Source: Grammothele lineata (Eukaryota > Basidiomycota > Agaricomycetes > Polyporales > Polyporaceae). Taken from it: 64,000 nt of DNA. Positions within the stretch are counted from its first letter, which is position 1; each line of letters begins with the position of its first letter. Below the pieces are notes generated by a model. It made no database searches. It saw only the letters and a list, made by a program, of their open reading frames with translations, and was not told the DNA's origin. Where the stretch lies: NCBI GenBank assembly GCA_002150815.3, contig NDFF03000126.1:62001-126000 (forward strand), written 5' to 3'. Below, one piece after another: positions 1 through 10,128 of the stretch. The position numbers and the translations under genes were made by a program.

Positions 1-239
1 TGGTCGCCGACGCAGTTCGACGCTCGACGAAAGCGCACCTTTTCCACTTCTTCCCCATTTTGTGTGAGATTGTTGCGATTCCACGCAAACCGCCTACAGC
101 ATGGATCATGTCAAATACCCGCCGCACAGCTATTGATTCCGAATCGTCAAGCGCAGGTCAGGCGATCGAGCTCGATGCACGCACTCTTGTGAAGGACTGT
201 TTGAAGGAACTCGGACGGGAGCTCAGTGTTGGCTACTAG
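1..239 (+). CDS. C-terminal end of an unidentified protein, cut by the window edge
   Basis: An open frame runs from base 3 to a TAG at 237-239 and gives the last 78 residues of a protein whose start lies outside the window. It has a hydrophobic helix-like stretch (LFHFFPILCEIV), then a charged tail ending in KDCLKELGREL. The composition looks like a real helical-repeat C-terminus, and the codons are GC-ending like the neighbouring genes. I considered the ends of large Sec7/Mon2-type trafficking proteins, which have similar amphipathic tails, but the match is too weak to name. The stop is followed by about 130 bp of AT-richer DNA that probably holds the 3' UTR and the convergent 3' end of the next gene. 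Confidence 0.5.
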   Translation, partial: VADAVRRSTKAHLFHFFPILCEIVAIPRKPPTAWIMSNTRRTAIDSESSSAGQAIELDARTLVKDCLKELGRELSVGY

Positions 240-376
240 TCTCTGCTCACATATCAATCTGTGCCATAATTACTCATGTTACATGCACTCGTACACCATG
301 CATCGTAGACTTCTGTACTAATGCCGTAATGAAAGAACCTCCCCGGACGGCCCTGGTTGCGACGTCTGCCGGGGAC

Positions 377-968
377 TTAATGCGGGGGACCGGGAATAGC
401 GGGGACCGGCTCCCTGAAGTCTTCTTCCGTCGCGCCCATCACTTTGAGTAGTTCGTCCTTCTTAAACATGCGCGCCGTCTGGATGGCCGTGGGTGTGCCC
501 GAGCGCGGGTCCGCGCCTCCATCCACGAGGACACGGACAACTTCGTCGTGCCCCTTGAAGACAGCACCCGCGAGCGGGGACTGGCCTTGGTCGTTGGTTC
601 TGTTGCCGTCCGCGCCCCGCGTAAGCAGCTCCCGGACGAGTGTGGCGTGGCCGTTGTACGCGGCAAGCATGAGCAACGTGTTTCCTGCGAGCCGAGCTCA
701 ACGCGAGTCGAGGCCGGTCCCACGCCCAATCGGGCCAGAGATCGCGGAAGCTGTGCCGTGTACATACCCTTGTCGTTCGTCAAGTTCGGGGGCAGCCCGA
801 CGTCGACGGCCTGGATGAGGAGCTCCGCGTTGTTGTCGCGCGCGGCATCGAACATGCGGTGTGCAAAGTCAAGCGTCTCCTTGGGCAAAGCTGCAGCCGC
901 GGTCGTCTGCCAAAAGACGTTCGTCAGGGGTCGAGAGCGTTGTGCGTGCCCTCGGCGTGGCGTACCAT
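377..968 (-). CDS. Small ankyrin-repeat protein (149 aa)
   Basis: Three exons on the minus strand join in frame: 966-968 (only the ATG), 768-906 and 377-684. Intron 1 (907-965, GTACGC...CAG) follows the ATG directly. Intron 2 (685-767, GTATGT...CAG) splits a glycine codon. The start has a good context (CTACCATGG). The product has an N-terminal helix (KETLDFAHRMFDAARDN) and then ankyrin repeats: the loop motif LTNDKGNT, the repeat NTLLMLAAYNGHATLVRELL with its GAD turn, then SPLAGAVFKGHDEVVRVLV with GGAD, and a degenerate last repeat. The length suits a compact three-to-four-repeat cytosolic binding protein. The family is common in fungi and its partner is unknown. An ATG-only first exon is unusual, and a 5' UTR intron placed one codon away is the alternative. 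Confidence 0.8.
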
Positions 969-1288
969 GGTAGTCTGAGTGGTGGCGGTTGAATGGTTTA
1001 TGCGGATGAAATGGCAATCCAGCGGTCGCCGTTGCTGAGAGGAAAAGAAGCAACGTCGGAGAGGAAGATCTGGCCGGGCTAGCCTGACTCGTGAGTAAAC
1101 CGCACGCGCGCTGGCGGCTGTGGCGCACGCGACCTCGTGACCCGAACGAGCTGCGGCTTCTCGGACGCGCGCGTTCAGTTAATAATCTGCGTATGGTTAC
1201 GCGCATCATCCGATTCGCAAGTTACTCAGTACATCCAGACCAGGCCCGCGTCCAAACATGACATGAACACGCATCGTGCGCGGAGCGT
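969..1288. other. Intergenic: upstream of the ankyrin gene, downstream of the Sld3-like gene
   Basis: This 320 bp stretch holds the minus-strand promoter and 5' UTR of the ankyrin gene and the 3' end of the following gene. I see no further coding signal. The long minus-strand frame across it is low-complexity and explained by the absence of stops. Confidence 0.5.
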
Positions 1289-3547
1289 TTAGCGTGCCTT
1301 CGTCGGCGTATCTCCTACCAAAACACGCGCGGCGCGCCCGCGGCCGCCTTTGACGGGCGTGTCTAGGTCGCCGAAGCCCCCAAGGTCGCCAGGACTACTG
1401 CTCTGAGGCGGCTCCTGGTCCTCGCCATACAGCGCGTCGTCGTCCTCCTGCGAGCCGAGCATCAACACGTCTGGCGTACCGTCCAGCTTCCATTCGTCTC
1501 CGTCAACGTCGAGCAGCGCGCCATCCTCGGACATCGTCGACGTTGTCGGCTGGCGCAACCGGGCGGCTTTGGTCGGTGTCGCCATCGCGGCTGTGTCGTC
1601 TTCGTCTTCATCGGTATCGATGTTCAGGCTGTCCACGCGGCTAAAGCGCGTCTGTACGTGCGACGAAGGCTGCAGCGACTGCGACCCGCCTGCAGCGCTC
1701 GTAGAGGACGATGACGTCGCAGATGCGCCCGCGAAGAGCGAGGGGAGCCGTACTTGGCTATGCGAGCGCTGCGACTGGCTGCGCGCGAGCTCTGCACGAG
1801 GCTTCGTGGGTGTTGCTGCGACAAGCACGCTACCCTTAGATTTCTTCCCCTGCGCCTGACTCTGGCTTTGAGTGCGCGCGAGCTGTGTCCCAGCCTGCGG
1901 CGGGGGTGGCGGGGGCGCGAATCCCAGAACAGAAGACGACGATGCGGAGTGCTCAAGGCCCGCGGCGGCGGCGGCGGCGTCCGCCTTCTGCTTCGCGCGC
2001 GCCTTGCCGAACTTGGTCGTCATGGTCACTTCGAACACCGTTGAGCGCTTGCGCAGCAGCCCGCTCGGACCGACGCTCAACGAGCGTGATCGTTCGCGCT
2101 GCTCTTGCTCAAGCGAGAGCGAGAGCGAGTTCGAGCGCGAACGCGAGCGTGGGTCGGCCTCCATCGCTTTGCCCTTGCCCTTCTCTTTCTTGTCCTCACC
2201 TTTGGTTGAGGCAGTCGCCTTCAGCCGTTTCTTTGAACCCTTGGGCGATGGCGGTGGTGAGGGTCCAAGCGAGTCTGTGTCCGAGCTGCCCGTGTCGGGG
2301 AATAGTTTGGAGCGGAAGAGGGCGCACAGCTCCGGGAGCTTCGCCTTGAACCTAATGCCCATGAAATTCCACCAGTTCAGCGTCCAGTACACGCCAAGCA
2401 CGCGCTGCGAACGGTGCCCCACAGGTGCGCAGCGATGTGAGAGAGGAAGCGAACGGACGTACAGAGGCTCGACCACGTCTTCGCAGAACGCTTGCATCCA
2501 ATCGCGCTCGTCTTTCTCCTTGCCGCTTCCTTCGCTTGTGTTAGCCCGGGGCGGTCCACCGAGCGAAGCGTCCACGTTCTGCATGAGCTGCCATGTCGCG
2601 AGCTTGTCCATGAAGGCCTCGAGCCGTTCCTCGAGCGAAGGCGGTGGCGGCTCATCCGGCTGCTTACGCTCCTTGCGCCGCCGCTTCTTTTTCGACTCTG
2701 GCTCAGCCTGAGACTTATCGTTGGCATGCCTGGCCTTTCGTGGAGAGAGGGAAGGGGGCAGTGGGAGTAGAGGTCCGGTAATGTCCGCGGGGGATGAGGA
2801 TGAAGCGAGGGCGGCACGATCGCCGCGATTTGGTCCTGGAACGGATATGAGGAGGAGATGCAAGAGGATCTGGATCTGGACCCTGAGCGACGCGGGCGCG
2901 CGCAGCGGGGTGGGTGGGCAACAACAACGTGTTAGCGTGCGCGTCCGTCAGAAGGGGCAGATCAAGGGCGCGTCTGAAATACAGTACCGCGCTGTACGGC
3001 AGCGGGTGAAAGGAGGTGGCGGCGCGAAAACACGTGGGGGCACGTACTCTCTCCGCTCGTACTTCTCGAGCCAGGCCGCCTTGATCCGGTCTTGAGCCTC
3101 AAAGTCCTCCGACGACTCTTCTTCGGGGACTTTATCCTTCTCGTAAGCGTACGCGATGTACTCTTCTTCGGGCCCCTCCGGCTCTTTCTCCTCGTCGAAA
3201 AGTTGCGGGATGCGTGTGTGGTACTTCTGTGACGTTGCGCGCGATGTGAGGAGGACCGGGCTAAGCAGTGCGTGTAACGGATGGGCGGTCGGCGGCTGCC
3301 GTTCATGCTCCTGCTGCGACGGGTTCGGAGATGATGGTGATGTCGAGGTGGTGACTCGCAGCATGGCCGGGATGAGAAATTGCAGGGGCATGATTGACTA
3401 CGGACGGAACAGTCAGCATAATGGAATGAAAGTTACACGGACACGGAGAGAAGAGTGCGATGCAACGCCTCAGGTCAACGCCGGACGCAGTAATCTAGTC
3501 AGATTATGGCCGCTTACGGCAGCCCAGCCAAATGGTTCTGAGGGCAT
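1289..3547 (-). CDS. Probable DNA replication regulator Sld3-like protein
   Basis: Exons on the minus strand are 3518-3547 (tentative, 10 codons), 3048-3397, 2463-2882 and 1289-2351. Introns are 3398-3517, 2883-3047 (GTACGTG...CTCAG) and 2352-2462 (GTACGT...ATTAG), and every joint keeps frame. From the in-frame ATG at 3391 the protein has 608 residues. The joined order resembles the Sld3 family as I know it: a helical region ending in ERREVQIQILLHLLLIS, then SLEERLEAFMDKLATWQLMQ, then DWMQAFCEDVVEPLFKAKLP and ELCALFRSKLFP. A long disordered tail follows with Arg/Ser blocks, poly-Ala, poly-Pro and several T-P-T-K motifs that could be CDK sites. Sld3 recruits Cdc45 to the Mcm2-7 helicase and its tail is CDK-regulated. 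The family call rests on recall; the start is the least certain part. Confidence 0.6.
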
Positions 3548-3825
3548 GTCAGACTAGCTGCTCATCGCGGTGCCACATCGTGTGGCCTGCACCAACAGGG
3601 ACGCGGCCTCGGCGCGTCATCGATCTCAGCATATGACGGATTTGGTCATCTGAAAGACAACGGAACGTGCCGAAATGCCTCTGCGGAAAGAACAGCAAAT
3701 CTATGCCGGCTGTTATACCGCGCTTCAAGCTTCAATGTTATCAAGACTCGCGGCCTGCAATGGGAAGAAACATTAAAAGAAGGAAACGGCTCTAAGATGT
3801 GTCTCGTAACGACACGAGAGCCGGC

Positions 3826-4945
3826 TTAGACGTGACAATAGTGTGGACGCACGGATGATACACGAGGCTCAGGAGCGCGCGTAAAGGGGTGTCCGCGGAA
3901 CGCTCTGGTTCCCCGACATGACCTGGAGGCCGCGAACCGCAAGCGGAAATCCAGGACCACGAGGAGAAAGGTTTTCAACCATGGACAGAAATAACGAAGC
4001 CATTCTCCCGATGGCGCCGCGCCGCCAGGACCTCCGAAAACGAGAAAGGTTGGATTGTGCACAGCAGGCCTGACTGGTCACATAGTACCAGTTATAAGCA
4101 AGGTACGTCTCGGGGGCCAAGAGATGCATCAAACCCGAACTTCTGGAGTCGTATATCCACGTTCGGCAAGCGGTATGTCAGCGACCCAGGCGCCGGCGTA
4201 TACTCACACAAGACCAATGTTTCCTCGCGGCACCCACCGCGGAGCGAGCTCGTTCAAAACGGGGTTCTAAAGAAGGAAGAGCGGAGAGACATTCGACGAT
4301 TACACCGGCGAATGGCCCTACGACCGGTCTCGAGATAGGCTGGCCTCGAGGACGGAGCCGAGCGAACTCGCCCCCAAGGTTGAAACCCAGCGCAAGGTTC
4401 AGCTTCTGTCATAAAGCCGCACAGCCCGGACTAACCAATACTTCGCATGCCGGTCGGCTGTCTATGGGAGCTGGAGCTTTGTATGGCGGAACGCGCTCCC
4501 GCTCCGGATGGTTCGAGCGGCGCGAGACAGAATGCGGTGAGCACATTACGTAGAGCAATGCGCAAAAGAGGTCAAGCTCTCCGCTCACCCCACATCGTGT
4601 TCGCCCTCGATGCTGTAGGCCAGAACGTGTCGGGCCTCGAGCGAGAAACGTCCCGTCCCGGAAAGGAAGGCCATTATATGGACCACAGTTTTGTCCGTGC
4701 GCAGCGGAAGAAGCGCGCAAGGCAAAAAACCAAAATGTCTTACGGAAACGTTTAGGATAAATGCGGCGTCTCACCTGTGGTAACCATAGGAATTGCAGAT
4801 AAGTGCGGGAGACGTATTCTTCAGGTGTCTCCGCGGCCGGGTCGGGATAAGTGAGGTCTCTGTTGAGGTTGCGCTCCTGCGGAGCAAGCCACTTGACAGA
4901 CGGCTGCGTAGGCAGCGCGTACAAGTGTTGTACGACAGATAGCAT
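3826..4945 (-). CDS. Tentative multi-exon gene of unknown function
   Basis: A possible minus-strand model is exons 4775-4945, 4208-4266, 4107-4142 and 3826-4069, giving 169 residues. Exon 1 opens with an ATG and ends in LQFLWLPQ before GTGAGA. Exon 2 follows a pyrimidine tract and TTTAG, reads NPVLNELAPRWVPRGN and ends before GTGAGT. The last exon contains FLVFGGPGGAAPSGEWLRYF. The first intron would be 508 bp, which is long here, and a stretch near 4595-4700 (containing VVHIMAFLSGTGRFSLEARH) may be a missed exon. The same splice sites also leave a second frame open downstream, so the frame is not settled. I do not recognise the protein. No promoter or partner gene helps. Confidence 0.3.
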
Positions 4946-4963
4946 CGAATAGCAGCCGTGCAA

Positions 4964-7812
4964 GAGTGGTTAAGCGGAGCGGACAGTGACGGACGAGAAC
5001 AAGGCAGGAACCGCGAACAGCGCGACTCCGCGCTCGTGATGTGACAGACGCGTCCGTCACGTGGGAATGGACGTGACACTCGCGCCGCTGCAGGCGCCTC
5101 AGGTACCCGTAGGCGCCGAACGACTCGTTCCCGTTGCTACGGCGTTGGTCCGTGTCGTCCGTGCCGTCTTCTCAGAAAAAAGCCTTCGTCCGGCTGCAGT
5201 GCATAGTCGACGCCCCGATATGCCAATTTATCACCACTGCTCTTCTTTCAATCCATTTGCAAGAGCCCAGCAGAGTCTAGCCCCCATCCGCCTCCAATGT
5301 CTTGCGGTCGACGCCGCGAGCTCGCCGGTCGCCATGAACCATCCGGAGTTGACGTAAGTAATGAATCCTCTAAACGTCTTCGTCGCCGACATTTGCGGCG
5401 TTCCGTAGCGTCCGCAGGTCCGTTTGATCGCATGCCGCAGGTGGTCCGTACAAACGTGTCAAGCAGCGAGTACTGCCTTCCCCGGCCATCCCGGGCAACT
5501 TCTGTATTGATTATTCCCTCAACTGTGCATGCCTCGTCCTCCCTCGCTCGGACGCTTTATTCGGTGGGAGTGTTCTTTACGATGATTTCGACCACTTCAT
5601 TAAACATGCTTTCTCTCTCACATTATTCGCTGAGTCAAATGTGCTGACTTCTATGGCGGCTCCTTGTCCCGCGACCCGTCCCTCGCGATCGGGTGCTGAA
5701 AAGTTGAAATCCTACCGACGCGACAACCTACAGACGCGTTAAACTTCGCGCTGCGTTTCCATCACCAGCCAATGACCACCGAGCTTCTCGCCCAACCTCG
5801 CAGTGTTGTCTCAGCCGGGTACAGTACCGGTCCCACGAACTTCCGTATCTTGCTCGTCGTTTGACCCTTCCCGAACTGCCTCCACCTTCTGTCCACAAAC
5901 GCGCTGTGCGTATCCTCTCTCACGCAGATCCTTCGAATGATTTGTTGCCCGCCTCGACCATCGGTGGGGCTTGCGCGGGCTCCTCACGCCCTCGAGATCA
6001 CACTCTTACTGGGTTTATGTTCACGCGATGCTCGTGTGTACACATCGCACACCGGGAACGTACTGCCTCGGCCGAACGACGTCATACCTCCCATTTTTTC
6101 TCTCGAACGATGAACTTTCTATGATCTTTCCACCTCCGCTCAAACGGGCCTGAGCCACACACCGTTATGCCTGTACGGCCGCACCGCCCGTGTCGCTGAC
6201 CACTCTTTTTCCGACTCCGATGGAAGTTCGTTTGTGGCGTTTGTCGAGGTTCGTCAAACCGGCACACAATTTTGGCCCATCCACCACGAGCACATAGTTC
6301 TCTGCGATCACGACAGTGCATGTGTCACCACCGCGAAGATGTTGGTGCATGCTGTGTTGAAGTTTGAGGACGTTCCTGTTGCTTAGGGGTTGATGGCCTC
6401 GTGTTCCGACGGAGTAATGACGAAGAGGGCCCTTCATGGCGTCTCGGATTTTATCACGCAGCTATCCACAATCCACGCCCGCCGGCGTCTTAGGCTGTCA
6501 AAGGCCGTCATTCCCCATCGCCGAGGGTGAGTTAAAGTGGCGGCGTCGGGCTCCGACATCGAGGCGCGTGCGTCGCTGCGTTCATTACTGCATAATGGGC
6601 TCAATTGTCCGCACACGGCCGCGTAGCCGCCCGTATATTGCGGGGAGAGTGCGCTGCGCGGAGGCGTCGTCGCGACGCACATGAGGGAGGTGTCCGAGAA
6701 GCATGCGAGCACGAGGCGTCGGCTGGCCTTCGGCCTCCGCCTGGTTGCCTGGTCGTCGCTGATGCCGATCGGCAGGCCCAATGCAACGCCCGCGGATGAA
6801 TTCGACTGCTCCTGGCGACAGGGCGCCCGCCCAGCGGGCCGATTACATCTCGCATCACCCCGCCCACCGACGACGAGGAGCCAGGAAAGGCACGCGCCCT
6901 GCGCCCGCCCGGCCCCGCGAGCGACGTCGGGTGGAGGCGCGAGCCGATCGCCCCTGGTCGCGCGTACGCCTCGTACGCGTGCGGGGGCCTGGCCTGCGTC
7001 ATTGGTCACCAGCGACGCGCGCCGACGACGCAGGCCGTCGCGACGGGTGGGCGGGGCCGCTGCGCCCTCGCTGCGGGGCGCGCGGTGCGGTCACGGCATT
7101 CGCAGCCTCGAGCAGACAGACGTCGTGTGCGCCGTAATACCGTCGGGGTACGGTGGGGCCGCGCCCGGGTTGGCTGGCGTGACCGGGTGGCCGGGGAGGG
7201 CCCTGGTAACGCGCACCGAGCCGCGCGCGGAGGGAGAACGCGGAGGGCAGAAGAGGGCAGACAAGTCGGAGGACGTTCCCGCGTTGGAATCTCGGAGGGC
7301 TTTAGCGCGGGCGTCTGGGTACCGGATGCGGCTAGGCTGGCTGGAAGAGGCAACGGCCAGAGGCGGCTTGAACGGTTAGCCCGCGTCACGCCTGCTACGG
7401 TTAGCTACGGTTACGGTCCCGGTAACCTGCAATATTTCGCCTCGATCGCGCGTCGATAAGTTTCGTTTCGGCTCCATTTCGTTGCAGCGCCGACTCGTCC
7501 GGGGCTCGTCATCATGCACTCTCGTCGCCAGGTTATTTCCACGCGCGCAGGTGCTCCTTGCACCCCTTCCCCTTCCTTCGTTTGTGACCGTCCCCGGGCC
7601 TGGTGTACTCTCCCTCCCTCACTCCCCCACGACCCGATGTGCTGAAGCTCCTGGTCTGTTTGTATCATTGTTCCGCCGAAGGTCTGAACCCCCTTCGACG
7701 CGTCCACTCAATCTGGTTCGCCCTAATTCAAGACCTCCCTAATTAACGCAACGCTGGTCCCACTGGTACTCAACTGTAATCGCTCGCTCGCTTTCTGTTC
7801 CGGTCTGTCTCT
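4964..7812. other. GC-rich region without a complete gene; two coding-like scraps
   Basis: No model can be closed here. Two plus-strand stretches have protein-like composition. One is 5443-5742 (about 99 residues, with DYSLNCACLVLPRSDALFGG, ending in TAA). The other is 6114-6386 (about 90 residues, with FWPIHHEHIVLCDHDSACV, ending in TAG). A short ATG segment at 5335-5354 precedes a perfect GTAAGT donor, but its phase does not join to them. They could be exons of a gene I failed to connect, or remnants of a broken one. From 6440 to 7460 the sequence is very GC-rich and open in many frames at once, which marks composition rather than coding. The last 300 bp probably carry the promoter and 5' UTR of the homeodomain gene. 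Confidence 0.35.
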
Positions 7813-9626
7813 ATGAACATGTCACGCAACGCTGCAGACGCGTCCTCATCTGCCCCTAGTCTCCCGACCGCCGAACACCACCACACCAGGACCCCTCCTC
7901 AACGCCCGTCCTCCCGCTCGCCGCCTAGCCGCACACTCCCTTCGGAACCCCATACCGCTCCCAGACCATCATCCCCTAGTCACGTCGCGTCGCAACCTTC
8001 TACCTCCTCCGCTCCCCTCCGCGTCGACACCACGTCCGCTGCTACTTCCTCCGACCCCGAGACTGGCCGTCGCAAGAGGAAGCAGGGTGACCGCTCGAGC
8101 CCCTCAGCCTCGTCTTCGCAAGGTGACATGGCGGACACCGAGATGGAGGGTGGTCAGAGCAAGGCGTCGACCTCTGAAGGGGGCATACCGGCCGGTCCTC
8201 CTCCCAAGAAGAAACGGACCCGGACGTTGACCACGCCCCACCAGGCAGCCGTCCTTCACGCGTTACTCGCTCAGGTATGTCGTTAGTCGAGCGCGCTTTG
8301 CTTTACATGTGAGAGCTCACGCGGACACTGTCAGTCTCGCTTCCCCACCACGCAAATGCGCGAGGAAGTCGGGCGCGCCATCGGATTGAGCGCACGCAAA
8401 GTCCAGGTATGTCGCGCCACCTCCGCCGCCGCTTACGACGATCCAGGGCTGACCCCACTCTCCGTCGCGCTTGCAGATCTGGTTCCAGGCGAGTATCCTG
8501 TGATTCCGTCGAGCGTGTACCGCCCGTTCTGACCCCTTCACAGAACCAGCGTCAGAAGGCACGTCGGCCCCGAGGACAGGCGACGACCACTACGGCGCCT
8601 CTCACGCGCCCGCCCCAGTTTGGACCCTTCACAAACCTACCTCCTGGGACTGCTAGCGACATTAGTCCAACGGCCATGGCTCACCACGCCGCTTCCACTC
8701 TCGAGGGCATCTTCCCTCGCGGGCACATAGGTATGGGGGACCTCTACGGCACTCGCAGCGCGCCTTCTAGCGGGGGCTCTGACCGCTTCGCGTATGGCCA
8801 TCACGATCTGTATCTTGCCGAGGAATACGCGAGATCTGGTATGCCCCCGACGCAGCTTGCGGGCCCCGGTATCCCCGGCTCGAGTCGACGTCTCGAATTC
8901 GACGACCCAGCGTGGGGCCCAAGGCGTCCGGCGATGTTCTCGTCCCGCCCTTCCACCGCCCCGATGGACATGCCCGAGCGGTACCAGCCCACGCCCCGCC
9001 CAGGTCATCCCGCTGGGGAGCAGGGCCCGGAGCTCACCCTCTCCCTCCCTCCCGTGCGTACCGACGTCCCCCGCGTACGTGCTCCAGGCTCGAGCCCCAT
9101 CAGCCCGCCGAGCGCAGGCCACCATCCCCTGCTCGCATCGCTCAGTTCCCTTGAGGCGAGCGCCGCCGCACACGGGCATCGCCCGCGCAGCTTCGATGAC
9201 ACGCGCCGGCCGACGCTCCCTCCTCCTAACGTCGACTTCACCCGCCCCCGCCCTGTGCTCAACATCCCGCCCCCCTTCACGCTCCAGCCGCGCCCTCAGT
9301 GGGAAGACCCAGCCTTCTCCCCGTACACGCCACGCCGCTCTCCCCCCGTGCATGCTTCCTCGCATGCCGGCACCGCTCCGTCATCGGCGGGCTCGTCCCC
9401 CACAGCCACGCGCGGTGGACCCTTTCGGTCGGAGCCGCTCCCCAGACTCTCCACCGTGGTGCCATTGGCGCACTCAGGGCCATCTCCCGCCCGCAGCCCA
9501 CTCTCTCCTGTCCCCCGCACGCGATTTGACCCCGTACGATCTACGACAGGACGTGCACAGCTAGAGCACCCTGCACGACCCGGACACCACGACTCTCCAG
9601 ACGAACCACCCCCTAGTAATCGTTAA
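7813..9626 (+). CDS. Homeodomain transcription factor (542 aa)
   Basis: Exons are 7813-8274, 8335-8406, 8477-8488 and 8544-9626. The homeodomain is assembled from all four and begins KKKRTRTLTTPHQAAVLHAL. Helix 2 lies in exon 2, and the recognition helix reads KVQIWFQNQRQKARRPR, with W48, F49, N51 and R53 kept and Q at position 52. Exon 3 is only 12 bases and encodes IWFQ. The intron after it (8489-8543) begins with GC (CAG|GCGAGT), a GC-AG intron, while the other two are GTATGT introns. The N-terminal 130 residues are Ser/Pro-rich with a KKKR basic stretch. The C-terminal 350 residues are Pro/Ser-rich and probably disordered, as is usual for fungal regulators. It should act in the nucleus as a sequence-specific DNA-binding protein; its targets are unknown. 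It is convergent with the next gene. Confidence 0.9.
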
Positions 9627-10128
9627 GACTACTCTTAATGGAGGACGCCTACAGCGCACCACGGACCACCTCCTTGTGTATATTTCTCCGCGCACCCACG
9701 ATCCTTTCCACGTCTTTTCACGAGCTTTGCCACGTAATCGTGCATGTTTGCCTACCCTAGCGTTGTATTGTCACTCCCTAATGTCGTGGAGCCTGCTTTA
9801 GGGCTACGGCCTGGTACCTTCCTTGATCTAGTTAATCGCGCTCTTTACCATACATCTTGTCCGTAGACGCCCGCGTAATCGGCCTCAGACTGTCTTTTAT
9901 TCTCGCCATGGAGTAGCACATCCACCACGCCCGTCCGAATCCTGTTACTGTACACTCAGAGCTCATCATACACTAAACCCTCATATTGCGTCGCTCGACG
10001 ATTGTCATCAACACACGTCTCCCGTCCACTTGTAGCGTACGGCATTAGGAAAAGTAGTTAATATCCGCACGGTGTAGGTACCTTACTGAACACAAAGGAG
10101 TATTGTATGTAGATCAACCCGACCAATC
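9627..10128. other. Intergenic between convergent genes
   Basis: These 500 bp separate the stop codons of the homeodomain gene and the Topors-like gene. They should hold both 3' UTRs. I see no coding signal or structured repeat. Confidence 0.6.

Noticed and set aside
6434..7459. Several long overlapping frames on both strands
   Set aside because: The stretch is extremely GC-rich, which removes stops in all frames, and no frame shows protein-like composition.
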